Source: Flavobacterium aquiphilum (GTDB lineage: Bacteria; Bacteroidota; Bacteroidia; Flavobacteriales; Flavobacteriaceae). From it: a DNA stretch of 64,000 nt. Numbering within the stretch: position 1 is the stretch's first letter; each line of letters begins with the position of its first letter. Of the stretch, positions 46,468 through 56,134 are shown in pieces. The notes below the pieces were generated by a model. The model was not told the origin of the DNA, searched no databases, and saw nothing but the letters and a program-made list of their open reading frames with translations. The position numbers and the translations under genes were made by a program. Location: NCBI RefSeq assembly GCF_027111335.1, contig NZ_CP114288.1, positions 2,418,001 through 2,482,000 on the forward strand. Reading direction: 5' to 3'.

Positions 46468-48180
46468 ATGAAAAAGATATATATATTATTGGGCTTGGTG
46501 GCGTTAAGTACCAGTTCTTGTGAGGATTATTTGAATACAGAACCCATTCAAAAAATTGCAATCGAACAATATTATACCGATGAGCAGGGGATAACCAATG
46601 CTTTGGCGGGAGTATATGACCCATTGGGATCTGAAAAATTATATGGCAGCCAGTTATGGTGGCAATTGGATTCAGCTACAGATGAAGGGTATTACGCCCG
46701 TAATACCTTGGTAGCAGGAACAATGGTCTATAATTTTGATTTTACTGCTGTAAATGTTTCAGATTTTTGGTTTAATCTTTACGACGGAATTAACAGGGCC
46801 AATGACTTGATCGCACATATCGATTTACCGCAAATGGATGAAACCCAAAGACAGCAGATATTAGGTGAAGCTTTGTTTTTAAGAGGATATTACCATTTTT
46901 TATTGGTAAGCCATTTTGGAGATGTGCCTTTACGATTGACACCTACCACAAGCCCTAATAATGTTCAAATAGCCAGAACACCAGCCAAAGATGTCTATGC
47001 TCAAATCTTGAAAGACATGACAGATGCCGAAGGAAAAGTAAGTGCAACAAAACCAAATTACTCCAGTCGTGTTTATAAAACAGTAGTACAGGGAGTACTA
47101 GCGAGAGTATGTTTGCAAATGGCTGGTTATCCTTTGAATGACACTTCAAAATACAATGAGGCATTGTCTTGGTCCAAAAAAGTAATCGATTCAGGGCAAC
47201 ATAGTTTAAATGTTAGTTTTCAAACTACAGCTCCCGCTGGTAAACCTACAAATTATTACGATGTGGTTAACCCATCAAATGGAGTTACCACTAATAACGC
47301 TTATCGTCAAGTATTTATAACTGAAGCTTCAGACACTTACGATACAAATGAATTGATGTGGGAAGCAGATTTTAAAGCCCGCGGGGGAGGATATAATGAA
47401 GGCGGACGTGTAGGGAATAATATTGGTATCACTTTTCAACCAGTTGCTTCCAGTCCTTTATTTGGAACCTACTGCTGGGGATTTATAAAGGGAACAGGAA
47501 AACTATTCAGAGCTTATGATGCTACAGGTGCCGATTTACGTCGTGATTGGGCACTAACTACTTACACAATTAATAACTCTACCGCTGTTAAAAATAATCT
47601 AGCTAAAACTATACAATATGGCAGGGATTGTGGTAAATGGAGAAGAGAGTATGAAATTAACCTATCTGGTGATCAAAATTATACAGCAATCAATTTTCCT
47701 ATCTTGAGATATGCCGACGTGCTTTTAATGTATGCAGAAGCTGAAAATCAGGTCAATGGGCCAACTGCCGCTGCGCAAGCGGCCGTGAATCAGGTACGCC
47801 GTAGAGGATATGGTCGTACAGATGTTTCAGCACCCTACTTACTCTCCGATGCTGCAACAACAACAGCTGTAGCCGGTGGTAAAGCCGCATTCCAACTTTT
47901 TATTGAAGATGAGCGTATGCGTGAATTATGCTTTGAGGGATTACGTAGAATGGACTTGATCCGTTGGAACAAATTTGTAACAACAATGAAAGCAGTTAGC
48001 GACGATATGGCAGCATCTCCAACTACTGGTCCATTGACTTCAGGAAACCAACAATATGGGGCATTAGCAGGGAAAAATGTTTTTGCCAATGGTAATAAAT
48101 TCCTGTTGTTTCCAATCCCTTCATTAGAAATGGCATCCAATCCTTTAATAAAACAAGAAAATCAGAATCCTGGCTATTAA
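46468..48180 (+). CDS. SusD/RagB-family surface glycan-binding lipoprotein
   Basis: 570 residues, with lipoprotein signal ending at Cys18 (ALSTSSC) followed by EDYLNTEP, the usual start of mature SusD proteins. The TPR-like half is seen in the EALFLRGYYHFLLVSHFGDVPL segment near 135-157, and ADVLLMYAEAENQVNG plus ELCFEGLRRMDLIRWNKF near 420-500 are standard. It caps the SusC transporter at the cell surface. A strong terminator 19 bases downstream ends the susCD transcript. Confidence 0.95.
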   Translation: MKKIYILLGLVALSTSSCEDYLNTEPIQKIAIEQYYTDEQGITNALAGVYDPLGSEKLYGSQLWWQLDSATDEGYYARNTLVAGTMVYNFDFTAVNVSDFWFNLYDGINRANDLIAHIDLPQMDETQRQQILGEALFLRGYYHFLLVSHFGDVPLRLTPTTSPNNVQIARTPAKDVYAQILKDMTDAEGKVSATKPNYSSRVYKTVVQGVLARVCLQMAGYPLNDTSKYNEALSWSKKVIDSGQHSLNVSFQTTAPAGKPTNYYDVVNPSNGVTTNNAYRQVFITEASDTYDTNELMWEADFKARGGGYNEGGRVGNNIGITFQPVASSPLFGTYCWGFIKGTGKLFRAYDATGADLRRDWALTTYTINNSTAVKNNLAKTIQYGRDCGKWRREYEINLSGDQNYTAINFPILRYADVLLMYAEAENQVNGPTAAAQAAVNQVRRRGYGRTDVSAPYLLSDAATTTAVAGGKAAFQLFIEDERMRELCFEGLRRMDLIRWNKFVTTMKAVSDDMAASPTTGPLTSGNQQYGALAGKNVFANGNKFLLFPIPSLEMASNPLIKQENQNPGY

Positions 48181-48199
48181 TTTTTAGCCATTACAATTA

Positions 48200-48245
48200 A
48201 AAAAAGTTGGTAAAATGCATTACCCCCATTTTTACCAACTTTTTT
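48200..48245 (+). terminator. Terminator after susD
   Basis: A 16-bp stem (48200-48215 with 48230-48245) with core AGTTGGTAAAA / TTTTACCAACT and terminal T-run, loop of 14 bases. Confidence 0.88.
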
Positions 48246-48355
48246 ATCATCCCATCACAAAATTCATGAAATGAGCATGATTGAAGTTGGTCGTAAAAAC
48301 TAATAGTTATCAATGCAAATTAGATACGGCCAATAAAAAGCAATAAGAATAACAT

Positions 48356-49570
48356 ATGAAAACAATTCAGTACTATTTGGTACTATTGTCATTTTGCAGC
48401 TTATCCACATTTGCTCAAAAAGATAATAGCAAGGATCATTTTGCCATGCAAAAGCTGATTCAGGATAATTTCACTTTTGCCGAAAAGCAATATCAATACT
48501 TAGAAAAAGCGACACCTCCAGATTCTATGCCAAAAACATTTGAAAAAGGGCGTAACATAAACTCTGATATTTATTGGTGGTGCAGCGGTTTTTATCCGGG
48601 AACACTTTTATATATCTATGAGTACACCAAAAAACCGTCAATACTTGATGAAGCTCAAAAAAGATTAGCAATTTTGGATACGGTAAAATATTATACCAAA
48701 AACCATGATTTGGGTTTTATGATGTATTGCAGTTTTGGGAATGCTTATCGACTGACTAAAAATGAAGCATACAAAAAAGTGATCCTACAATCCTCTAAAT
48801 CATTGGCAACAAGATACCGTCCTGATGCCAAAGTGATTCAATCCTGGGATGTTGTGGAAAGTGGATTGGATAGAAAAGGTTTTGTTGGGCCGGTTATCAT
48901 AGACAACATGATGAACCTTGAGATGCTGGAATGGGCAAGTCAAAATAGTACCGATAAAAGTTTTGCTGATGTGGCCGAAAACCATGCCAACACGACGATG
49001 AAAAATCACTTTCGTCCTGATTTCAGCAGTTATCATGTATTGGATTATGATTTAAAAACTGGAGAAGTTCGTAAGAAAGTTACCGCTCAAGGGTATGCTG
49101 ATTCCAGCGCCTGGAGCAGGGGGCAAGGATGGGCACTTTATGGTTATACTATGATGTACCGTTTTACCAAAAATCCTGCTTACTTAAAGCAAGCACAAGG
49201 AGTGGCCAAGTTTATACTGAACAACCCAAATTTACCCGCTGACAAGATTCCGTATTGGGATTTTGATGCACCAAATATTCCTGATGCTTTGCGTGACGTA
49301 TCCGCAGGATCTATATATGCATCAGCCTTGTTGGAGTTAGGTCAATATACTTCGGGAAAGGAAAAACAAAATTATGTTGATGTTGCCAAAACTATTTTGA
49401 AATCATTGTCAACTCCAAAATACAGAGCTCAATTGGGTACAAATGGGGGCTATTTATTGATGCACAGTGTAGGTTCGATTCCACATAAAACGGAAGTTGA
49501 TACTCCGCTTACGTATGCCGATTATTATTTCCTGGAAGCATTACTACGATATAAAAAATGGTATTTATAA
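48356..49570 (+). CDS. GH88 unsaturated glucuronyl hydrolase
   Basis: 404 residues with a signal peptide ending near STFAQ (21), so periplasmic. It removes the 4,5-unsaturated uronic acid left at the non-reducing end by polysaccharide lyases. The two Asp residues needed in the Bacillus enzyme have counterparts in NHDLGFMMY (Asp118) and VIIDNMMNLEML (Asp183). The AQGYADSSAWSRGQGWALYGY segment and the final DTPLTYADYYFLEALLRY segment are typical of GH88 (rather than GH105). This is the expected partner for the PL8 lyase and sulfatases. It has its own 175-base leader after the susD terminator; no HTCS-type repeat is seen there. Confidence 0.93.
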   Translation: MKTIQYYLVLLSFCSLSTFAQKDNSKDHFAMQKLIQDNFTFAEKQYQYLEKATPPDSMPKTFEKGRNINSDIYWWCSGFYPGTLLYIYEYTKKPSILDEAQKRLAILDTVKYYTKNHDLGFMMYCSFGNAYRLTKNEAYKKVILQSSKSLATRYRPDAKVIQSWDVVESGLDRKGFVGPVIIDNMMNLEMLEWASQNSTDKSFADVAENHANTTMKNHFRPDFSSYHVLDYDLKTGEVRKKVTAQGYADSSAWSRGQGWALYGYTMMYRFTKNPAYLKQAQGVAKFILNNPNLPADKIPYWDFDAPNIPDALRDVSAGSIYASALLELGQYTSGKEKQNYVDVAKTILKSLSTPKYRAQLGTNGGYLLMHSVGSIPHKTEVDTPLTYADYYFLEALLRYKKWYL

Positions 49571-49806
49571 CTTGTGGGGAGTTGTAAATCCAGCACATTG
49601 AAGCATAGTTTTTAGTTTATTAAAAAGTTACATAAAGCACTCCATGTAAGAAATAATATAACTTTAAAGCTGTGCTCTTTGTGTTTATTACAGTTTTTTA
49701 ATTGAATTGGTTAAAAATTAGCTTGAAATAATTAAGTAATAATAAAGACAAATTAGTAAAATGAAACTTAAAAATTGTATTAAGGTTTTACTTAAATTAG
49801 AAATAA

Positions 49807-52068
49807 ATGAATTACAAATTAATTGTATTGGGAATTTTAATTTCATTCCATTTATCTGCAAAGGAAATCCATGTTTCTGGAGTCAATGGAAATGATAATG
49901 CCAATGGGTCTCAGAGGCATCCACTAAAAACCATTAACGCTGCAGCTCAGAAAGCTATGCCGGGTGATGTAATTATCGTTCATGCTGGTATTTATAGAGA
50001 ATGGGTAAAACCGTTGCGTGGTGGTACAGACAATAAACACCGTATTACCTATGTGGCAGCTAAGGGAGAGAAAGTAGTAATTACCGGTTCTGAAGCACCA
50101 AAAGGATGGCAAAATGTTTCGGGTAACGTTTGGAAACTTACTTTGCCGAATGCTTATTTTAAAGATAGTAATCCCTTTGGTGAACTTATTTATGGCGACT
50201 GGTACAGGAGTAATGGGAAAAACATACATACTGGGGCCGTGTATCTGGACAACCGAAGGCTTCCGGAAGTATTCAGCCGTAATGAAATCCTAGCAAGGGA
50301 TAACAATAAGCCAAGCTGGTATGCTGAGGCCGATGACAATGGTGGGTCAGTTTTAATGAACATTGATATGTATGCTCCATTTTTGACAGATCCTAAGCAA
50401 GTTGCAGTAGAAAAGGGGGACGTAATTTACAATAACTGGAAGCATTTTATTTTTACCTATCTAACCGATGGATCTATTTTGCACTTAACATCAGTTGATT
50501 TTGGAGCAGGAACAGATACCGTTGAGTATAAAGTGGCAACACAGGCAAAATCCGGTAAGATTGAATTTCATCTTGATAAGCCTGATGGAGAACTCGTAGG
50601 TACCACAACGGTTACAAATACGGGTAATTGGGGTAAATACGAAGTTTTCAAGACTACCCTTTCCCGAAAAATTTCGGGCAAACACGATATTCATGTTGTT
50701 TTACGTGCCCCAGGCTCAAAGCCTGAAGGGACAACAACCATTTGGGCATGTCTTCCTGGAATGAAAAATCCGGATTCTAGTGATGTTGAAATAGCTGTTA
50801 GATCAACTGTGTTTTTTCCCAAAAAAACAGGTATAAACTATATTACCGTAAAAGGTTTTACGTTACAAAATGCTGCTACCAATTGGGCTCCGCCTTCTGC
50901 TTTTCAACCCGGAATCATTGGGCCACACTGGGCTTCTCACTGGATTATTGAGGACAACGAAATCCTGAATTCCCGTTGCTCCGGTATTTCTCTTGGAAGA
51001 CCAACTTATGGACATGCACATCATCCACAAAACCAGCAACCGGAAGGGAGGATATACCCTGAGGTCAATGGTGGCCAAACCGCAGAACAACTTCATGAAT
51101 TTTTCGAATTTGCTACATGGACAAAGGAAGAAGCAGGTTTCCATATTGTACTAAACAATCATATACACGATTGCGGACAGGCTGGTATTGTTGGCTGTAG
51201 TGGAGGCGCTTTTAGCGTAATAGAACGAAACGATATACATGATATTACCCAGAATGAGCCTTTCAATGGCGAAGAAATGGCTGGTATCAAACTACATTTT
51301 GCTGTGGATGCCATTATCCGTGACAACAGGATATTTAACACAACGCTTGCTCTATGGCTTGATTGGGGGGCTCAGGGCACACAAGTATTGGGTAATTTAA
51401 TGTACAAAAACTCCTATCGCGATATTTTGGTTGAAGTGTCACATGGACCTACACTTGTCGCAAACAATATCGCCCTCTCAACAATTTTTATGAGGTCAAT
51501 GTCTCAGGGGCTTGCCATCGTACACAATTTGGCGTTAGGTAATTTTGAGGGATTTGCAGACGAAATTATGGGTGGACGGAAAACATTCTTTTATATTCCG
51601 CACAGTACTTCTTCAGCTGGTAAGGTAACTAATCCAGGTGGTGATTGGCGCTGGTATAACAACTTGCTTCCTGATATCCTCAATCCGGAAGGTAAAAATC
51701 ATGGACTGCCTGTTGCGGTATCAGGAAATGTTGTTTTTACTACGAAAGACGACCTGGCAGTAAGTAATAACAATGATAATCTATTGAAAATTCCGGGGTT
51801 CCTTAAACCTAAATTTGTTGAAAGAAAAGATGGAATATATTTAATTCTCTCTGAGAACGAAAGTTGGCGTAATACAAATCCGCGAAAGCTTGTTACTACA
51901 GAACTTCTTGGCAAAGCTGTGGCACCACAACAGGAATTTAAAAATCCTGATGGTTCAGCATTGAGGATAGATACAGACTACTTCGGAAAAAAACGTAATA
52001 TAGCGAATCCTTTCCCCGGTCCATTTGAAACTCCAGTAAATGGCGAAGTGAAGGTTTGGCCAAAGTAG
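49807..52068 (+). CDS. GH120-like beta-helix glycosidase (beta-xylosidase family) with inserted CBM6-like domain
   Basis: 753 residues with a short signal peptide (FHLSAKE). A right-handed beta-helix begins with KTINAAAQKAMPGDVIIVHAGIYREWVKP and resumes with INYITVKGFTLQNAATNWAPPSA. These match, as I remember it, the GH120 beta-xylosidase of Thermoanaerobacterium, and its catalytic Asp and Glu correspond to Asp519 in LWLDWGAQG and Glu543 in DILVEVSHGP. Between the helix halves, about residues 225-310 (LTSVDFGAGTDTVEYKVAT...) look like a CBM6-type domain that the reference enzyme lacks. Beta-xylosidase activity is possible, but in a glycosaminoglycan locus a different sugar, or the xylose of the linkage region, should be considered. 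Confidence 0.75.
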   Translation: MNYKLIVLGILISFHLSAKEIHVSGVNGNDNANGSQRHPLKTINAAAQKAMPGDVIIVHAGIYREWVKPLRGGTDNKHRITYVAAKGEKVVITGSEAPKGWQNVSGNVWKLTLPNAYFKDSNPFGELIYGDWYRSNGKNIHTGAVYLDNRRLPEVFSRNEILARDNNKPSWYAEADDNGGSVLMNIDMYAPFLTDPKQVAVEKGDVIYNNWKHFIFTYLTDGSILHLTSVDFGAGTDTVEYKVATQAKSGKIEFHLDKPDGELVGTTTVTNTGNWGKYEVFKTTLSRKISGKHDIHVVLRAPGSKPEGTTTIWACLPGMKNPDSSDVEIAVRSTVFFPKKTGINYITVKGFTLQNAATNWAPPSAFQPGIIGPHWASHWIIEDNEILNSRCSGISLGRPTYGHAHHPQNQQPEGRIYPEVNGGQTAEQLHEFFEFATWTKEEAGFHIVLNNHIHDCGQAGIVGCSGGAFSVIERNDIHDITQNEPFNGEEMAGIKLHFAVDAIIRDNRIFNTTLALWLDWGAQGTQVLGNLMYKNSYRDILVEVSHGPTLVANNIALSTIFMRSMSQGLAIVHNLALGNFEGFADEIMGGRKTFFYIPHSTSSAGKVTNPGGDWRWYNNLLPDILNPEGKNHGLPVAVSGNVVFTTKDDLAVSNNNDNLLKIPGFLKPKFVERKDGIYLILSENESWRNTNPRKLVTTELLGKAVAPQQEFKNPDGSALRIDTDYFGKKRNIANPFPGPFETPVNGEVKVWPK

Positions 52069-52316
52069 GTTTATTTCTGGCTGGGCCTTGTAGTTATGGG
52101 AGTTTCGTACTCAGATGATTTATTTGAAAAAAACAATGAGACTGACCAACTAATTTCAATTTTTAATTATGCTGAAATTGAATGATCAATTAAAATGAAG
52201 AGTAGATTTCTACGGCATTCAAATTTATACGTAGTGAAACAGAATCGAATTAATGCATTTGAGGGTAAAATATTTAAAATTGAATTTGTTTAATATCATA
52301 TTGAAAAAAGTTAAAA

Positions 52317-53891
52317 ATGTATAATTATAGTAAAACAAGGCTTCAAAAAGGATTAATTGTTGTTCTGAATTTGTTTGCAATAACTTCTGTTTCAGCTCAA
52401 AAGGAATCAAAAATATTTGAAGACTATAAAAAAAACAGAAGTATCCTACCCGATTTCTCTTATGTTGGTTATCATAATGGTGAAAAGAAAATCCCTAATA
52501 TAACGGATTATAAATATTTTGATGTAACCGATTTTGGTGCAAGAGCTAATGATGGTGTTTCAGATAAAATAGCCATTCAAATGGCAATCAATGCGGCCAA
52601 TAAAAACGGGTCGGGAATAGTTTATTTTCCGAAAGGGAGATTTTTAGTCAATGAAGATGGTGATTTGCCAAACTCTATTGTTTCAAAAAACGGACATATT
52701 ATTTTCAGAGGCAGTGGTTCCGGATCGGGAGGTACTGAATTATATATGAAAAATGCGCTTCCGCCAACAAATCCAGCTCAAATGTGGACTGTTCCGCCGC
52801 TATTTATTTTTGGAAGTGGTGGTAGCGATAAAAAAATAGGACAGGTTACTGCAGCAGCTTCTATTGGTGATTTGTCAATAAAAGTAAGCTCAACAGACGG
52901 TTTAAATTCAGGAGACTGGATTGTTTTACAATTATTAGATAATAATAAAGACTTAATCGCATCTGAATTAAAAAACAATAAAGCGGAGCCTCAATGGACT
53001 TATCTTGTCGAAAAGGGTATTGATGTCAAAGTTTTTTACCAAATTAAAAACATAAATAAAGAAACACTTATCCTAAATGCCCCCATTGCATACACCATTG
53101 ATCCAAAATACAAATGGGAAGTTTTAAAATTTGCTAATAGCGAAGAAGTCGGGATAGAAGACATTGCATTTACAGGCAACTTCACAGAAAAATTTGTACA
53201 TCATCGTTCTTGGAGAGACGATAGCGGTTATACAATGTTAAACATTAGAAAAAGTACAAATTCATGGATGCAAAATTGCCGTTTTACAAATTGCAGTGTT
53301 GCAACAACCATAGCACAAAGCGCTAATATTTCGATTTTAAATTGTAAAATAGATGGGAATGGAGGTCATCAAGCTATTAATTCCAATGGTTCAACTAATG
53401 TATTGATAGCCAATTGTGTTGACTTGGCATCACAATGGCATTCTTTCGGTTGTTCCCATGGTTCTATGAATACTGTAATCTGGAAATGTACCTATCCTTC
53501 GACTACCTGTTTTGAATCTCATTCCAGTCAACCCAGAAATACATTACTTGATCAAGTTGAAGGTGGCTTGATGAACGGTCGTGGTGGTGGAGCAACTGAG
53601 AATATGCCTAATCATATGCAAGGATTAGTACTTTGGAATTATAAACAAACCAATGAAGCTGTAAAAGATTTTGAATTTTGGCCTCCCACAGCCGTATTTG
53701 AATGGTGGAAAATCCCCAATCCTATAGTTGTTGGATTTACAAGTCAGGGAACCACTTTCAAAATGGAGCAATTAGGACTATCTGAATCACTTGATAAAGC
53801 GGTTGAGCCAGCTTCATTGTACTTGGCACAATTGCAATTAAGATTAAATAGATTGCCTAATTGGGTTAACGAAATTCAAGAAAAGAAATAA
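52317..53891 (+). CDS. Secreted right-handed beta-helix protein, pectate-lyase-3-like, unclassified
   Basis: 524 residues with a signal peptide ending near SVSAQ (28). Residues about 62-110 (FDVTDFGARANDGVSDKIAIQ...GIVYFPKGRFLV) are the typical first coil of pectate-lyase-3/GH28-type helices. Later coils carry N-rich ladders (NISILNCKIDGNGGHQAINSNG) and a conserved-looking HSFGCSHGSMNTVIWKC segment with several His, Arg and Asp residues that could be catalytic. The C-terminal part (MPNHMQGLVLWNYKQTN) resembles a domain of unknown function often attached to such helices. I cannot give a family or substrate. Position between the GH120-like gene and a sulfatase suggests it is a lyase or hydrolase for the same glycan. 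Confidence 0.6.
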   Translation: MYNYSKTRLQKGLIVVLNLFAITSVSAQKESKIFEDYKKNRSILPDFSYVGYHNGEKKIPNITDYKYFDVTDFGARANDGVSDKIAIQMAINAANKNGSGIVYFPKGRFLVNEDGDLPNSIVSKNGHIIFRGSGSGSGGTELYMKNALPPTNPAQMWTVPPLFIFGSGGSDKKIGQVTAAASIGDLSIKVSSTDGLNSGDWIVLQLLDNNKDLIASELKNNKAEPQWTYLVEKGIDVKVFYQIKNINKETLILNAPIAYTIDPKYKWEVLKFANSEEVGIEDIAFTGNFTEKFVHHRSWRDDSGYTMLNIRKSTNSWMQNCRFTNCSVATTIAQSANISILNCKIDGNGGHQAINSNGSTNVLIANCVDLASQWHSFGCSHGSMNTVIWKCTYPSTTCFESHSSQPRNTLLDQVEGGLMNGRGGGATENMPNHMQGLVLWNYKQTNEAVKDFEFWPPTAVFEWWKIPNPIVVGFTSQGTTFKMEQLGLSESLDKAVEPASLYLAQLQLRLNRLPNWVNEIQEKK

Positions 53892-53991
53892 TAAATCGAT
53901 AAGACTGATTATTAATCTAGAATTTATTGTACCTAATAAAGATGCTTAGATATTTAAATCGAGAATTAAGTCCGTTTTAGTCAAAAAAAAG

Positions 53992-54056
53992 GACGGTTTT
54001 TACTCAAAAAAAAGACAAATTGAGCCTTTTAAGTTTTCTTCCTCTTGATAAATTTG
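53992..54056 (+). promoter_or_regulatory. Candidate HTCS operator and promoter, site C
   Basis: GACGG at 53992 and GACAAAT at 54014 are direct half-sites 22 bases apart, each after an A-run. TAAATTTG at 54049-54056 is the -7 element, 35 bases from the start of the proximal half-site. The downstream sulfatase starts 81 bases later. Confidence 0.75.
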
Positions 54057-54136
54057 GAATCAAAAAATATCATAGTGGCACTTAATTGAACACAAAAACA
54101 GATTAAGTTAAAGTAATTCAATAAAAAGCAGTAATC

Positions 54137-55618
54137 ATGAAAAATATTAAATACAGTATTTATACAAAGTTTTTTTTATTAATCTCTCTTCTATTTGGCG
54201 TTATATGCACTGCCCAAAATAATGCTAAGAACAAAACAGCACCAAACCTGCTAATTATTTTGGCAGATCAATGGAGAGGGCAGGCAATGGGATTTGAAGG
54301 GAAAGAACCCGTTATGACTCCTTCTTTGGATAAATTTGCCAAAGAAAGTTTGGTATTAACCCAAATGGTAGCAAATTATCCGGTTTGTTCTCCATCAAGA
54401 GCTATGTTGTTGACAGCTCAATATCCAATTAAAAACCATGTTTACAGCAATGTAAATTCAGAGTCAGCTCCTTATGGAGTTGAATTATCAAAAGATGCAG
54501 TTTGTTGGTCTGACGTACTAAAGCAAAATGGCTATTCCAATGGTTATATCGGAAAATGGCATTTGGATTCCCCTTACAAGCCTTATGTGCCAACATCAAA
54601 TAACATTGGAAAAGTTGCCTGGAATGAATGGACTTCCCCAGAGAGAAGACATGGTTTTGATTACTGGTATGGTTATGGAACCTATGATGAACATGACAAA
54701 CCGATGTATTGGGATACCAATGCTAAAAGGGATGAATTTCAATACGTGAACCAATGGGGGCCTATTCATGAAGCTGATAAAGCATTGGCATTTATGAAAA
54801 ATGAAGGTGGGCAACTCCGTAAAGAAGGTGCTCCTTTTTCATTGGTAGTTTCCATGAATCCTCCACACTCAGGATATTATAGTGTTCCAAAAAAATATTA
54901 CGAGCTCTACAAGGACATCCCTCTGAAAGATTTGGTAAAAGATCCTAATATCCCAGCAGAAGGAACTGAACAAGGTGATCAGTATCGAAAAGATGTTCGT
55001 TACTATTATGCCAATATTACTGGGGTTGATGAACAAATAGGCCGTATAATACAGGGGTTAAAAGATCAAAAGCTGGATGAAAACACTATTGTGATAGTTA
55101 TGTCTGATCATGGTAATTGTTTAGGAAAACATTCTGAAGTATCCAAAAATAACATTTATGAAGAATCCCTAAGAATCCCATTTTTCATTTATTGGAAGGG
55201 GCATATCACGCCTCGAATAGACAACACCTTCTTAGGCAGTATCCCTGATATTTACCCGACGCTTCTGGAATTAATGGGAATGAAAGATAAAACACCAAAA
55301 GACATCGACGGAAAAAGTTACGCCCAATATTATCTCAATGGTAAAGGAGAAAAACCGGCAGAACAATATATTTTAGGAGCCATTATCAGCAATAATGTTA
55401 ATGTAAATACAGGTTTTAGAGGTATCCGCACAAAAGATTACAAACTTGCTTATGTCAAGAAAAAAAAGAAAGGCGAATATGTATTATACGATTTAAAAGC
55501 TGACCCCTTTGAAATGAATAATATTTACAAATCGGATTTACCAATTGTAAAAAGACTGCAACCTGTTTTAGTACAGTGGCTAAAGAAAACAGGAGATGAT
55601 TTTGTTTTAGATAAATAA
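54137..55618 (+). CDS. Secreted sulfatase, S1 family
   Basis: 493 residues with a signal peptide ending near ICTAQ (27). The metal-binding start is unusual in sequence, LADQWRGQAMGFEG near 42-55, where one of the two usual Asp residues is replaced by Gln (Asp44-Gln45); this DQ form is known in several sulfatase subfamilies. The formylglycine motif C84-S-P-S-R88 is intact, as are GKWHLDS and MSDHGNCLGKH. A long acidic/aromatic segment (YWYGYGTYDEHDKPMYW) probably shapes the substrate pocket. It is directly behind HTCS-type site C, so it should be induced with susCD. GalNAc-4-sulfate is an attractive target given the locus, but this is inference. Confidence 0.9.
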   Translation: MKNIKYSIYTKFFLLISLLFGVICTAQNNAKNKTAPNLLIILADQWRGQAMGFEGKEPVMTPSLDKFAKESLVLTQMVANYPVCSPSRAMLLTAQYPIKNHVYSNVNSESAPYGVELSKDAVCWSDVLKQNGYSNGYIGKWHLDSPYKPYVPTSNNIGKVAWNEWTSPERRHGFDYWYGYGTYDEHDKPMYWDTNAKRDEFQYVNQWGPIHEADKALAFMKNEGGQLRKEGAPFSLVVSMNPPHSGYYSVPKKYYELYKDIPLKDLVKDPNIPAEGTEQGDQYRKDVRYYYANITGVDEQIGRIIQGLKDQKLDENTIVIVMSDHGNCLGKHSEVSKNNIYEESLRIPFFIYWKGHITPRIDNTFLGSIPDIYPTLLELMGMKDKTPKDIDGKSYAQYYLNGKGEKPAEQYILGAIISNNVNVNTGFRGIRTKDYKLAYVKKKKKGEYVLYDLKADPFEMNNIYKSDLPIVKRLQPVLVQWLKKTGDDFVLDK

Positions 55619-55649
55619 AGATTTTAGACAATAATATAAAAAAGGAATA

Positions 55650-56033
55650 ATGGATTTATTTGATTTAACTGGAAAGACAGCACTTATTACAGGAGGAGTT
55701 CATGGACTAGGAATGTCAATAGCCAAAGGTCTTGTGCACGCAGGAGCTAAAATTGTAGTAAATACCTTTTCGTAAGAAGCCTTAGACAATGCTATCGCAG
55801 AATACAAATCAGTTGGAATTGAAGCTTACGGATATGTTTTCGATCTAACTGAGGAAACTGCTTTAATAGCTGCGATTAATAAAATAGAAACTGAAGTTTC
55901 CCCAATCGATATTTTGATCAACAATGCTGGAATCAAAGGAATGCGCTATTTGCTCCGCACTGACGGCGGAAAAACAAGTGGGGGTATTAAAGATTATAAA
56001 ATCTATTTAAAAGAAGTGCTGTTTTCTTTTTAA
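55650..56033 (+). pseudogene. Broken KduD/gluconate-5-dehydrogenase-like SDR
   Basis: The reading frame starts MDLFDLTGKTALITGGVHGLG, a clear SDR nucleotide-binding start, then meets a TAA at codon 42 (55773-55775). The same frame continues with recognisable SDR sequence (LDNAIAEYKSVGIEAYGYVFDLTEE and IDILINNAGI), after which similarity stops abruptly and a stop follows at 56031. The central and C-terminal halves, with the Tyr-Lys catalytic pair, are missing. The family reduces keto-sugar acids in breakdown of unsaturated uronates, the product of GH88, so an intact copy must be elsewhere if the pathway works. It lies 31 bases after the sulfatase. Confidence 0.85.
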
Positions 56034-56134
56034 GCTTTGGGATGGGATTGCACAAAGTAAACGTGTCAAATAGCTAAAATAAAATTTAAAATAATAAGTA
56101 ATTAGTTTTATGTTACAATGAAAATAAAAACGTT

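Noticed and set aside
49747..49790. GACAAATT upstream of the GH120-like gene
   Set aside because: The second half-site and TAnnTTTG at 35 bases are missing; only weak resemblance remains.
52155..52190. Weak inverted repeat after the GH120-like gene
   Set aside because: Only about eight A/T pairs and no T-run; not distinguishable from background in AT-rich DNA.
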